64,000 nucleotides of DNA, from positions 152,919 through 216,918 of the forward strand of contig JAJDAF010000013.1 of the NCBI GenBank assembly GCA_029261995.1, in the 5' to 3' direction. Made by a program: the position numbers and the translations under genes. Positions 9,053 through 18,538 of this stretch are shown in pieces. The notes under the pieces are model-generated. The model was given only the letters and a program-made list of their open reading frames with translations. It did not search any database and was not told the origin of the DNA. The stretch is from Candidatus Zhuqueibacterota bacterium (GTDB lineage: Bacteria > Zhuqueibacterota > Zhuqueibacteria > Oceanimicrobiales > Oceanimicrobiaceae). How positions within the stretch are numbered: the stretch's first letter is position 1; the number at the start of each line of letters is the position of its first letter.

Positions 9053-9850
9053 ATGGAAATTGGATTCGTAACAGATGAAATATCTCCCGATGTCAAAGAA
9101 GCAATTGAGATTGGCGTATCTTGGGGTATTTCAAAATATGAGCTTCGTGTTATCGGCGAAAACAGAATTCCGGATATCGAGTCTACAAAGGCAGCCCAAA
9201 TTCAAGAGCTAATAGAAAAGCACGACATTCAGATTACGGCGCTTTCGCCCGGCACTTTCAAGGGCACTCTGCAGGACAGAACCGAGAACGAACGTGAAAT
9301 CAGCGAAACCTTGCCGGCGACCTTTGCCCTGGCGCAAAAGTTCAGTACCGACACGGTCATTGTCTTCGGTTTCCAACGGTCAGACGCGGACCACCCGGAT
9401 GATGAACAGCAGGTCGTTGATCTTTTTGGGAGAGTTGCCGAATCCGCGCAGTCACACGGCCTGGTCATCGCGGTCGAAAATGAACCGGGATTTTGGTGTG
9501 ACAGCGGCGCCAACACGGCCCGGATTCTAGCGGCAGTAAACTCGCCGGCGCTCAGAGCAAATTGGGATCCAGGCAATTCGGTTGGTACGGACGAACCGCC
9601 GTTCCCGGATGGTTATTACGCGCTCAAAGATTGGATCCGCAATATTCATGTTAAAGATACGGTCAAGGGAGCTTTGGTCGAATGTGTGCCGGTCGGTGAA
9701 GGCGTCGTTGACTGGCCCGGCCAATTGCGCGCTATCGTGCAAGATCGACCGGTAGAACATGTGACCATCGAAACTCACTGCCTGCCTTTGATCGAGAAAT
9801 CAAAACAGAACTTGAGAGTGGTGCAAGATCTGATTGCGGCAGCAACATAG
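9053..9850 (+). CDS. Sugar phosphate isomerase/epimerase (AP-endonuclease-2-type TIM barrel)
   Basis: 265 residues, the usual length of xylose-isomerase-like TIM barrels, with an AGAGGA ribosome site. Metal-ligand positions typical of the family are present: Glu in AVENEPGFW, Asp in NWDPGN, His in NIHVKD and a late Glu in IETHC. Members isomerise or epimerise keto sugars or inosose-type compounds and are very common in uncultured carbohydrate degraders. It follows the Tat-exported PLP enzyme by eight bases and precedes the GH38 mannosidase in the same operon. The substrate is unknown. Confidence 0.8.
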   Translation: MEIGFVTDEISPDVKEAIEIGVSWGISKYELRVIGENRIPDIESTKAAQIQELIEKHDIQITALSPGTFKGTLQDRTENEREISETLPATFALAQKFSTDTVIVFGFQRSDADHPDDEQQVVDLFGRVAESAQSHGLVIAVENEPGFWCDSGANTARILAAVNSPALRANWDPGNSVGTDEPPFPDGYYALKDWIRNIHVKDTVKGALVECVPVGEGVVDWPGQLRAIVQDRPVEHVTIETHCLPLIEKSKQNLRVVQDLIAAAT

Positions 9851-9861
9851 GATTGGTGGAG

Positions 9862-12561
9862 ATGCAAGTGAATCATCCCAAACCCAGCTACCATTTCATA
9901 TCCCATTCTCATTGGGACCGTGAATGGTACAAAACCTTCGAGACCTTCCGCCTGGACCTCGTGGATATGATAAACTCGCTTCTGGATATCTTCGCGAGTA
10001 ATGCTGGCTACAAACACTTTGTCCTTGACGGTCAGACCATTGTCCTCGAAGACTATGCCGAGATTATGCCGGAGCGCATGGCCGAGCTCAAACAACTGAT
10101 TCAGGAAGGGCGGGTCTCAATCGGCCCCTGGTACATTTTGCCGGATGAGTTTCTCGTATCCGGTGAGTCCACAATTCGTAATCTGCATTTTGGTCGCAAG
10201 GCCGGTGAGCCGTATGGGCCGGTCATGCAAGTTGGCTACATACCTGATTCGTTTGGCCATTTGGCTATGATGCCTGCAATCCTGATGGGCTTTGATATCG
10301 ACAGCGCCATTGTTTTTCGTGGATTTGGAGGCGAGCCCGGTCAGGAAAAGTCAGAATATCGCTGGCGCTCCCCGGACGGCTCTGAAGTTCTGATGATCCA
10401 TCTGCCGCCCAACGGCTATGGCGATGCCTATATCGGCTCACAAAGCCCTGAGGCTTACCGAAAAAAGGCAGTGGAACTAAAGGAGATTCTGGACCCGCGG
10501 GCAACGACGCCTCACAGGCTCTGTATGAACGGCGGCGACCATCACTTCCCCGAGAGTTATCTCCCTGAAGCTTTGCTGGAGATGAGTGAAGCGACGGGCG
10601 ACACCTTTCTTCACAGTAGCATTCCGGCCCATGTTCAAGCAATAAAAGACCATTTGGCGAAAGAGCCGGTTCATCTCAATTTAATAGAGGGTGAACTGCG
10701 CTGGGGATTTCGATATGCATTCGCGGTTCAGTCCGGGGTCTATTCTGCCCGAATGTACCTCAAGCAGGCGAACCACGCTTGCGAAAAAATGCTATCCCGT
10801 TACGCTGAACCGCTGGCCATCTGGGCAGAGTTGGCCAACCGCAACAACCTGGGTAAAATGCTGCAGCAGGGCTGGAAACTTCTCCTGCAAAATCACCCCC
10901 ACGACTCAATTTGTGGCTGTAGCATCGACAGTGTTCACAGGGAGATGATAAGCCGCTTTGAGAAGTGTGAGCAAATTGGCGAAGCGGTCATCGAAAAATC
11001 ATTGCACCATTTCTTTCCTGATAAGGAAGCCGGTCCGGAAAACATCTTTGTTTTCAATCCACTTTCGCGGCCGGCAAACCGGTCGGTCGAGGTCGCTATA
11101 GAATTCTTCCGCCAAAAAATTCTTGTCGGGCTCAATCCAAATGTTCACCCGGAACCGGCTGCGGCGCCAGTCGCAGGTTTCAAAATCCGCGACGCGGCCG
11201 GTAGAGATGTGGCGTTTCAGATCGTTGACCATGACAAGGCAGGTCACGGCTTGCGCTACAGCAACTATTCCTATCCCTCCAAACAATTGGTTGAGCGCTT
11301 TGAGCTACTTGTTGACGTCAAAAATGTACCGGGACTTGGCTTTGCGAGCTGCCAGGTTGAGCAATCAGAATCTTTTCCTGCTTATGAAACGAGTCTGCGC
11401 TCAGGCGCCGATTTCCTGGAAAATGACGACTTGCGTGTTGAAGCTCAAGCCGACGGCTCTCTGGACATTTTGGACAAGCGCAACAAGCAATGGCTCAAAG
11501 GCATTCATGTTTTTGAGGATGGCGGCGATGCCGGGGATGAATACAACTACTCCTACCCTGCTGAAGATCAGGTCATCACTTCAAAAGCAACGACCTGTGA
11601 AATCCATCTCAAGGAAACGGGCCCTTTGCGGGCAGTTCTGGAGATTCAACAGAGTCTGGAAATTTCTGCTGGTCTGGAATCGTCCCGCCAACGGCAATCA
11701 CCTGAAACGCTCGAGCTCAAGATTTCAACTAAAGTCAAACTTTACCACAACCAACCTTGGCTTGAATGCGAAACTACGGTAGAGAATCATGCCAAAGACC
11801 ATCGCCTGCGCGTTCTGTTCCCCACCGGCCTGAACACCAACTTAAGCCACGCTGACAGTCAATTTGGCATCACCAGGCGCGAACATCATCCTGTTAAGAA
11901 TCCGCAGGACTATGCTATCGAAGTGCCGAGCTCGGTTCATCCAATGCAACGCGGTGTGACCATCCTAGATGGTGAGCGCGGTTTGACCTTGGCAACAGCC
12001 GGGTTGACGGAATATGAGTTGAAGACGGACGAACCTGGCACGCTGGCTGTTACTCTTCTGCGCTGCGTCGGTCGCCTTTCCGGAGGCGATTTGCTGACCA
12101 GGCCCGGCGGTGAGGCCGGTTGGATCACGGAGACGCCGGAGGCCCAATGTCCCGGCACTCATACATTTAAGTACGCCATCATCCCCCATTCGGCGTCTGA
12201 GTTTTCCGACTATGGTTACGTCAATGAGCAGATTGAGGCGTTTCTCCTGCCCTGTCACGCTCAAAGATGCGGCGGAGACCCGGCCATTGACTTCAAGCCA
12301 TTTGGCCTGACATTGAGCCCATCATCTCTGGTTGTATCCGCATTCAAACCTGCCGAAGACGGGCAGGGCTATGTGCTTCGGTTTTACAACCCAAAGCCTG
12401 ACCGTGTGCCGGGCAGGCTGGAATCGGCATGTCAAATGCAAGAAGCCTTTCTGACTCAGCTCAATGAGCGCAATCTCGAACGTCTGATAATTAGGGGTCA
12501 AAATGCACTTCAGTTCATGGCTGAACCTTTTCAGATCATCTCATTGCGACTTTTATTCTAG
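9862..12561 (+). CDS. Glycoside hydrolase family 38 alpha-mannosidase
   Basis: About 899 residues. I chose ATG 9862 because AGGA lies nine bases upstream; TTG 9853 and GTG 9868 are alternatives. There is no signal peptide, so it is cytoplasmic. The GH38 zinc and catalytic residues are all recognisable: SHSHWDREW near the N-terminus (His and Asp zinc ligands), YIPDSFGH carrying the nucleophile Asp, and QNHPHDSICGCSIDSVH carrying another zinc His. The order is the GH38 catalytic barrel, a middle three-helix region, then the long beta-sandwich C-terminal half. Bacterial members release alpha-mannose (or related alpha-linked sugars) from oligosaccharides brought into the cell. Its place after an isomerase and a lyase suggests the degraded glycan contains alpha-mannosyl or similar residues. 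Confidence 0.9.
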   Translation: MQVNHPKPSYHFISHSHWDREWYKTFETFRLDLVDMINSLLDIFASNAGYKHFVLDGQTIVLEDYAEIMPERMAELKQLIQEGRVSIGPWYILPDEFLVSGESTIRNLHFGRKAGEPYGPVMQVGYIPDSFGHLAMMPAILMGFDIDSAIVFRGFGGEPGQEKSEYRWRSPDGSEVLMIHLPPNGYGDAYIGSQSPEAYRKKAVELKEILDPRATTPHRLCMNGGDHHFPESYLPEALLEMSEATGDTFLHSSIPAHVQAIKDHLAKEPVHLNLIEGELRWGFRYAFAVQSGVYSARMYLKQANHACEKMLSRYAEPLAIWAELANRNNLGKMLQQGWKLLLQNHPHDSICGCSIDSVHREMISRFEKCEQIGEAVIEKSLHHFFPDKEAGPENIFVFNPLSRPANRSVEVAIEFFRQKILVGLNPNVHPEPAAAPVAGFKIRDAAGRDVAFQIVDHDKAGHGLRYSNYSYPSKQLVERFELLVDVKNVPGLGFASCQVEQSESFPAYETSLRSGADFLENDDLRVEAQADGSLDILDKRNKQWLKGIHVFEDGGDAGDEYNYSYPAEDQVITSKATTCEIHLKETGPLRAVLEIQQSLEISAGLESSRQRQSPETLELKISTKVKLYHNQPWLECETTVENHAKDHRLRVLFPTGLNTNLSHADSQFGITRREHHPVKNPQDYAIEVPSSVHPMQRGVTILDGERGLTLATAGLTEYELKTDEPGTLAVTLLRCVGRLSGGDLLTRPGGEAGWITETPEAQCPGTHTFKYAIIPHSASEFSDYGYVNEQIEAFLLPCHAQRCGGDPAIDFKPFGLTLSPSSLVVSAFKPAEDGQGYVLRFYNPKPDRVPGRLESACQMQEAFLTQLNERNLERLIIRGQNALQFMAEPFQIISLRLLF

Positions 12562-12614
12562 AGACAAGGTTCGGTTTCTACGCTCATTGCAAGTTAAAAC
12601 CAGGTACTCGAATC

Positions 12615-13844
12615 ATGACCTCGAAAAATGCCCGGCATTATAAAAAGGCGATGGGAGTCATCCCCTGGGCGACACAGACAAATGCAAAAAGACTACAGTT
12701 CCAATGGGGCGAGTCGATGCCGCCATTTATCAAACGTGCCCAAGGCTGTCGAATCTGGGACCTCGACGATCGTGAATATATCGACTTTCGTTGTGCGCTG
12801 GGTCCGATCATCTTGGGCTACCAGCACCCGTCAGTAGACGATGCGGTACGCAGACAGATGACAAATGGCGTGCTCTTCAGCATGGCAAGTCCGATTGAGT
12901 TAGAGGCGGCCGAAGCTTTCGTGCAGAACGTTCCCTGGGTCGAGCAAATACGTTTCATGAAAACGGGAGCAGATGCATGCACGGCATGCACCCGCCTGGC
13001 CCGGGCCTACACTGGCCGTGAACACATTCTCACGAGTGGCTACCACGGGTATCACGATTGCTTCGCCCTGGCATGGCCGAACCATGGCGCACCACAGGCT
13101 CTCCGAGACTATGTACATGAAATCAACTATAGTGATTTGGAAGCCGTCAACTCGACGTTTGAGAAGTTTGGCAGCCAATTGGCCGCTGCGATTGTTGCCC
13201 CCTATGAGTGGAATGAAGACACCGGCGAAGAATACCTGCGGCTGCTGAGAGCCAAATGCGATGCGTATGGCGTTCTTCTAATTTTTGACGAAGTGCTGAC
13301 CGGATTTCGCATTGCGCGCGGTGGGGCACAGGAATATTATGGCCTCACGCCTGACCTTGCAGCGTTCGCAAAAGCAATGGCAAACGGGTATCCGATCTCG
13401 GCTTTCGCCGGCAAACGCGAATTCATGCAAACTCTGAAAAAGACCATCATCACAACCACATACGCCGGTGAAACGCTCTCGTTGGCAGCAAGCAAAGCAA
13501 CCATGGAGGTCATGCGGACTGAGCCGGTTCACGAGCACATCACCAAGCTCGGCAAGCGGCTGCGCAGTGGCTTTTCTGAAATCATTCGGGAAACAGGCGC
13601 ACCGGCGTTTGCTGCCGGGCTGCCACCAGCACCCTATATTCAGTTCGATCTCGACGACAGCAAGAAGAACACTGCATGGCAAGACAGCTTGTTTGCAGAG
13701 CTGTTTGCAATGGGCATCTTCCCAAGTGAACGTTGGTTCATCAACTATTCACACAAACCGGAAGATATCGACCAAACTCTAGATGCCGTACGCCGCGCTA
13801 TGTTGAAGCTGGTCGAAGAAGCTCAAATCAAGGAGATGGCCTGA
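12615..13844 (+). CDS. Class III aminotransferase (glutamate-1-semialdehyde aminomutase-like)
   Basis: 409 residues. Class III PLP motifs: a GADACTACTRLARAYTGR segment for phosphate binding, SGYHGYHD, the LIFDEVLTGFR Asp motif and the PLP lysine in AAFAKAMANGYP. This is the GSA-aminomutase-like branch, which in carbohydrate loci is often an aminotransferase for amino sugars or keto sugars rather than a haem enzyme. The start ATG is poorly supported by a ribosome site (none better than GGTACTCG). With the Tat-exported class V enzyme this makes two PLP proteins in one operon, hinting that the glycan or its products carry an amino group. That reading is inference. Confidence 0.8.
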   Translation: MTSKNARHYKKAMGVIPWATQTNAKRLQFQWGESMPPFIKRAQGCRIWDLDDREYIDFRCALGPIILGYQHPSVDDAVRRQMTNGVLFSMASPIELEAAEAFVQNVPWVEQIRFMKTGADACTACTRLARAYTGREHILTSGYHGYHDCFALAWPNHGAPQALRDYVHEINYSDLEAVNSTFEKFGSQLAAAIVAPYEWNEDTGEEYLRLLRAKCDAYGVLLIFDEVLTGFRIARGGAQEYYGLTPDLAAFAKAMANGYPISAFAGKREFMQTLKKTIITTTYAGETLSLAASKATMEVMRTEPVHEHITKLGKRLRSGFSEIIRETGAPAFAAGLPPAPYIQFDLDDSKKNTAWQDSLFAELFAMGIFPSERWFINYSHKPEDIDQTLDAVRRAMLKLVEEAQIKEMA

Positions 13845-13882
13845 GGAGGCCGACTCCCGTGCACGGATAACTAAGGATCTCA

Positions 13883-15499
13883 ATGCCAAATTCTGATATC
13901 AGATATTTCGACAGTTTTGCTGCCATCGGGCGGAGAGCCGGAAAAGACCCGGAAGCGGCCTGGACAACCGAAGCATTGCTGGCTGAGATGGAAAGATGCC
14001 AGGTGCACGGCGCACTGGTTATTTCGCACCAGGCAAAAGAGGTACACCCGGTTGTGGGTAACCCGATTGTGACTGAGATCTGCGATGAAAATCCACGGCT
14101 CTATCCCTGCTGGGTTGTCGTTCCGCACCACTCCGGCGAATTCCCGCCGCCGGACATCCTTCTGAAAAAAATGTCGGCGAATGGTGTTCGGGCCCTCAAG
14201 ATCTACCCGCGTTATTACAAACATGCCGTGGATGAGCGCACGCTCGGAGAACTCCTGGCAGCCCTGCAAGAAAAAGAAATACTCCTGATAGTAGATCGCG
14301 GCGAGCATGAACAGACGGTCCAGGTGGAATGGTCGGAGATCGCCTGGATTTGCGAGAATTTTCCTGATCTACTCTTATTACTGCACAACGTCCGTTGGGA
14401 AGCAACCAGGCAACTGCTCCCGCTGGCGGCTCAATTCTCCAACCTGCATTTCGAGTTCTCCAATTATCAGGGCAACCGTATGTTGGAATTCTGGTGCAGG
14501 CAAATCGGTCATGAACGGCTGCTTTTCGGCAGCGAGGCCCTGGAAAAAAGTATTGGCGCGGCGCGGGCTTACATAGATTATTCAGATCTGTCGCATGAAC
14601 AAAGGCGCGCCATTGCAGGCGGCAACCTAAAGAGGCTATTGGGCTTATCAGAACCGCCTCCACCCTATTCAAAGCCGACTGCTCGAGATGCAATCGTACA
14701 ACAAGCACTGGCCGGCAAGCCCATTACGGATATGGCGGTTATTGACTCTCATGCGCACATCGTCCAGAAACACGGCCGTGGCGCCGCAATGGTGGCCATG
14801 AACGAAGCTGACGCCAAAGGCGTGGTTGAACGAAATCGCAAGCTAGGGGTCACGAAAACCTGCGTAAGCGCATGGACCGCGATTTGGTCTGACTACAAAT
14901 TGGGCAACAAGGACACCGAGTTGGCGGTGCAAGAATTCCCTGATGAAATCGTTGGCTATGTCGCCCTTGATCCCAACTACGTCACCGACTGGCAAGCTGA
15001 ATGCCGGTATTATTACGAAGAATGTGGTTTCAAGGGAATGAAACCGTATTGGCCCAGAATGGGTCGGCCGTACAACGACCCGCTTTACGAACCGTGGTGG
15101 CAATACGGCAACGAACATCATCTATTTGCCCTCATGCATCCTTCAGACAATTTCAGGGAAGAGATGTTTGATTTGGCCGGGCGATATCCCAACGTCAATT
15201 TCCTGTTGGCGCACTCAGGCTGGACTTGGAGTCAGGCCCGGATGCATGTCGATATTGCAAAACAATTCCCAAACTGTTTCCTGGAGATTACCTTCACTTC
15301 CGTCACAAACGGCATCATCGAGTATATGGTTCGGGAAGTCGGATCCGAACGAGTCTTGTATGGATCCGACGCACCCATGCGCGACCCGTTTCCTCAATTT
15401 GGATGGGTTGCCTATGCGGACATTTCCGAAGATGACAAACGGAATATTTTGGGAAGAAACATGCAGAGAATTTTATCAGCGGTGGAATTGAGTAAATAG
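13883..15499 (+). CDS. Tandem amidohydrolase-2 protein with degenerate first domain
   Basis: 538 residues, about twice the length of a single amidohydrolase-2 (TIM-barrel-metal) protein. Residues ~1-260 and ~285-538 are two copies of the fold. The second keeps the metal motif DSHAHI (His290, His292), AHSGW and the terminal Asp in YGSDAP. The first has DSFAAI at the matching place (Phe12 and Ala14 instead of His) and FGSE in place of GSD, though it keeps LLHN. So the first half looks catalytically dead and the second active. Amidohydrolase-2 proteins act as lactonases, decarboxylases or amidases; here a sugar lactonase is plausible. Ribosome site AAGGATC precedes the start. The inactive half may serve oligomerisation or regulation (inference). 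Confidence 0.85.
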   Translation: MPNSDIRYFDSFAAIGRRAGKDPEAAWTTEALLAEMERCQVHGALVISHQAKEVHPVVGNPIVTEICDENPRLYPCWVVVPHHSGEFPPPDILLKKMSANGVRALKIYPRYYKHAVDERTLGELLAALQEKEILLIVDRGEHEQTVQVEWSEIAWICENFPDLLLLLHNVRWEATRQLLPLAAQFSNLHFEFSNYQGNRMLEFWCRQIGHERLLFGSEALEKSIGAARAYIDYSDLSHEQRRAIAGGNLKRLLGLSEPPPPYSKPTARDAIVQQALAGKPITDMAVIDSHAHIVQKHGRGAAMVAMNEADAKGVVERNRKLGVTKTCVSAWTAIWSDYKLGNKDTELAVQEFPDEIVGYVALDPNYVTDWQAECRYYYEECGFKGMKPYWPRMGRPYNDPLYEPWWQYGNEHHLFALMHPSDNFREEMFDLAGRYPNVNFLLAHSGWTWSQARMHVDIAKQFPNCFLEITFTSVTNGIIEYMVREVGSERVLYGSDAPMRDPFPQFGWVAYADISEDDKRNILGRNMQRILSAVELSK

Positions 15500-15535
15500 G
15501 ATCTATTTCGAGCGGCGCCTACCTGAGAGGATGAT

Positions 15536-16669
15536 ATGCACATAAATCCGTTTGACATCAAGCTACGATTCATTCTGGCGAGTTTGACAATTCTGTTGTC
15601 TTCACTTCTTTCAACAAGACCTGATGCTATGGCACAAAACTCTACTCGAAAAATCTACGCGGCTGTGCTCTCCAATCTTAGTTACACAGTCGGCGCAAAG
15701 AACCCGGGTGTTGGCTTGTTTGTGGGAGATGAAAATGGAGCAGAATGGCGAAACGTCGCATTCAACAATATGCGATGTTTTGCCATCGAGATATTCCCGC
15801 ATCACGGTGACGGCTTATTTTACACCGCCAACGGCAATGGCGTGATCGTCAGTCGTGACAATGGCAAATCGTGGAGAGTTACCAGCGGATGGCAAGTCAC
15901 CGAGGTGCTTGAAGCTGCCGCGGTTCCGAACAACCCGCAAATCATCTATGTCGGCACGGCCTACGGTTTGTGGAAGTCGACGGACTACGGTGAGAATTTA
16001 CAGCGGCTGACGAAGCGATTTGTCAGTAGCGTCCATCTTGATGTTGAGGACCCCGAACGTATTTTTGTCGGCGAAGAAGATGGTCTGGTGATAAGCCGGA
16101 ATGGCGGAAAGTCGTTTCAACCCGTCAAAAACATTTCGGAGGCAGTCAACCACATCGCTCAGGAAAACTCAGACCCAAATCGGCTCTATCTTGGCACCGA
16201 GGACCATGGTTTGTTTATTTCCAATGACCGAGGGAAATCCTGGCAACAAGTCACCACCGCATCGCAAACCGCAACCATCTATTCCGTAGCAATCGACCCC
16301 AAGAATCACAATATCGTGTTCGCCTCGACCTTCGCGGATGGAATCCTTCGCAGCGAAGACCGGGGCCGAACTTGGCAAACCATCACCAGGGGAATCGAGG
16401 ACGTCGAGGTCGACAAGGTTGTTTCCGACCCGGATGACTCAGCCATCGCGAATAGAATCCTTCGCGGCGAGGACCAGGACAAGACAGCGCAAACAATCAC
16501 TGGACTCGATGACATTCCGGTGTATACGATTGTCTTTCACCCGGATGACTCAGCCATTCTTTATGCCGGAACCGTGAATCGAGGCATCTTGCGTTCCACG
16601 GATGGCGGAGAATCCTGGGCGTCATTTGCTTTAGATGGCACCCATATTTGGGAATTGGAAATCAAATAG
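15536..16669 (+). CDS. Secreted BNR / Asp-box beta-propeller protein
   Basis: 377 residues with a long Sec signal (hydrophobic run to DAMAQ near residue 34). The mature part is built of sialidase/VPS10-type Asp-box repeats, S/T-x-D-x-G-x-S/T-W: DNGKSW, NGGKSF, DRGKSW, DRGRTW, DGGESW and two decayed copies (DYGENL, DQDKTA). Such propellers bind or stabilise ligands or act as sialidase-like enzymes; none of the arginine triad and Tyr-Glu residues of true sialidases is obvious. One blade is a recent, partly decayed duplication (see findings). It sits in the lyase operon, so glycan binding outside the cell is a reasonable inference. It could equally be a non-catalytic secreted protein. Confidence 0.65.
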   Translation: MHINPFDIKLRFILASLTILLSSLLSTRPDAMAQNSTRKIYAAVLSNLSYTVGAKNPGVGLFVGDENGAEWRNVAFNNMRCFAIEIFPHHGDGLFYTANGNGVIVSRDNGKSWRVTSGWQVTEVLEAAAVPNNPQIIYVGTAYGLWKSTDYGENLQRLTKRFVSSVHLDVEDPERIFVGEEDGLVISRNGGKSFQPVKNISEAVNHIAQENSDPNRLYLGTEDHGLFISNDRGKSWQQVTTASQTATIYSVAIDPKNHNIVFASTFADGILRSEDRGRTWQTITRGIEDVEVDKVVSDPDDSAIANRILRGEDQDKTAQTITGLDDIPVYTIVFHPDDSAILYAGTVNRGILRSTDGGESWASFALDGTHIWELEIK

Positions 16670-16735
16670 CCGACTCTTTTGCAGCCGTGAACAGCAGAGA
16701 GTATGTTTTCAAACAGAAAATGAAAAGGTCAACGA

Positions 16736-18511
16736 ATGAAGTATTTAATTCCCATCTTCTTCTTTTTCACCCTGAATGTGTCAGGCGCAGAAATGTCTAA
16801 CTCCTCAAACAAACAGGCTTTTGAGCTTAGACAAAAAAAAATGCTCCAGTATTATTCGGCGATTGACAGCAAAAGGTCGAACTTCTTCCAAATTGCCGCC
16901 AGACTCAAACTGGGGCAGGAAATTGAGCGCTGTAGAACAGATTTTATGGCGCGCCTTGAGGAACCTTCCGGTGATATGTTTTATAACTTGCCCATGATGG
17001 GGGCCTATCTTCACGGCCGCGACTTCTGGACACCCGAAATACACGCAAAAACCAGGCACGTATGGAAGACCTATTTCCCGTACCGTGGCGACACCGAGAA
17101 CCATTGGGTTATGTGGCACGCTGCTTTGCTGTTGGCCGCGGAAACCTGGCCCGACTTGCCCGCAAGTGAATGGGCAAACGGAAGAACATCCCAGGAGAAT
17201 TTCGACGATGCCGCCGGATTCCTCAATTCTTGGTTCAACACAACCTCCACGATCGGCCAGGGAGAATTTGACTCGCCAGACTACATCCAGGTCTACCTGG
17301 GCTCACTTTTGGTCTTGTACGATTTCGTCCAGGATCCGGTGCTGAAGCAACGCGTTGAAATGGCGCTGCACTGGCTCCTGGCAGACTATGCAGTGGATTA
17401 CCTTGGGGGCGCGTACACAGGAGGTCACAGTCGCATTTACGAAAGGGAGATCATCAATCCTCTTAGAGATGGCGGGGTCGCATTTGGTTACATGTTCTTT
17501 GGCGACACACCATTTCCCAAAGACGCGCCGCTGGGTTTCCCCATGTTTGCGGCCCTGACCAATTATCGATTGCCGGCTGTCATTCAACGGATAGCCACGG
17601 ACCGCTCGAAGCCGTATGTTGCCAGGGAGCGCAAGCGGGTTCGCAACGTCATCCGCTTTGGCGATGAACTGAATCCACCCGTTTACAAATATAACTATAT
17701 GACCAGGAATTTTTCCCTGGGCTGCCTCGATGGCGGACTTCAGCAACCTATCCAGATTCACACCTGGAGTGTAACGTATCGTTATGACGGAGACAAAGTG
17801 GACAACCTGTTTGCGCTTCACCCCTACTACTCTGCCCGCGAGTTAGGTATGTTTTTTCCGGAAAAGCTCAAGGTAATGGTGGCAGAAGTTGTCAAGTCCA
17901 AGGGGACGTACAACAAGGAAGATAAGTGGACCGGCGGTTCACCATACGAACGCACGTTTCAACACAAGAATTCGATTATCGTCCTCTACGACCTTGCTGA
18001 AGATACGCCCTACAAACACCTCGATTATTACTTTCCCAAGAGCCTCTCGAAAAAAGAAACGGATGAGAGCGGTTGGATATTTGCCCAGGGTGGCTCGGCT
18101 TATATTGCCGTTCGGCCATTTAAGCCTGGCGACTGGAGCGAGGAAAAGTCCTGCTCCCGGCTTCGTAGCCATCATCTAAGGAACGGCCTAGTCACGGAGG
18201 TCGCTGACGCTTCCGACTTCCCCAGCTGGGAGGCTTTCAAGGCCAAAATCCTGCAATCCAGCCTCGACCTGTCAAGATTGGACTCGAATGTTGAAGTGAT
18301 GTACAACACTTCATCCGGAGATAAAATGAAGTTTCGTTTCCCGAACCACCGGATCTTGAACAACAAGAAAGTGGATCGCACCGTAGCTCCACTTTTCGAG
18401 AGCCCCCACGTCAATGGCAACGCTCAGGTCTTGCACATATCCCACGGCGGTGAAGAGCTGACCATTGATTTCAAGAATGATGCAATAACAAAGCGGATTC
18501 AGGGCAAATAA
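16736..18511 (+). CDS. Secreted alpha/alpha-toroid-like protein, function unknown
   Basis: 591 residues with a clear Sec signal (MKYLIPIFFFFTLNVSGAEMS) and an AAAGGT ribosome site. No family is recognised with certainty. The first ~400 residues are helical and aromatic-rich in the manner of polysaccharide-lyase toroids (HWVMWHAALLLAAETWPD, GEFDSPDYIQVYLGSLLVLYDF); the remainder is strand-rich (EEKSCSRLRSHHLRNGLVTEVAD). This two-part plan is the same as in heparinase II/III-like lyases. I infer another extracellular glycan-active enzyme, possibly a lyase. The gene is 66 bases after the propeller gene and 27 before the SMP-30 gene in the same operon. Confidence 0.5.
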   Translation: MKYLIPIFFFFTLNVSGAEMSNSSNKQAFELRQKKMLQYYSAIDSKRSNFFQIAARLKLGQEIERCRTDFMARLEEPSGDMFYNLPMMGAYLHGRDFWTPEIHAKTRHVWKTYFPYRGDTENHWVMWHAALLLAAETWPDLPASEWANGRTSQENFDDAAGFLNSWFNTTSTIGQGEFDSPDYIQVYLGSLLVLYDFVQDPVLKQRVEMALHWLLADYAVDYLGGAYTGGHSRIYEREIINPLRDGGVAFGYMFFGDTPFPKDAPLGFPMFAALTNYRLPAVIQRIATDRSKPYVARERKRVRNVIRFGDELNPPVYKYNYMTRNFSLGCLDGGLQQPIQIHTWSVTYRYDGDKVDNLFALHPYYSARELGMFFPEKLKVMVAEVVKSKGTYNKEDKWTGGSPYERTFQHKNSIIVLYDLAEDTPYKHLDYYFPKSLSKKETDESGWIFAQGGSAYIAVRPFKPGDWSEEKSCSRLRSHHLRNGLVTEVADASDFPSWEAFKAKILQSSLDLSRLDSNVEVMYNTSSGDKMKFRFPNHRILNNKKVDRTVAPLFESPHVNGNAQVLHISHGGEELTIDFKNDAITKRIQGK

Positions 18512-18538
18512 GCCCACCGGGTTGTTGAAGGCCACGAT

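Noticed and set aside
15536..16669. True sialidase
   Set aside because: Asp-boxes are present, but the arginine triad and Tyr/Glu residues of sialidases cannot be found.
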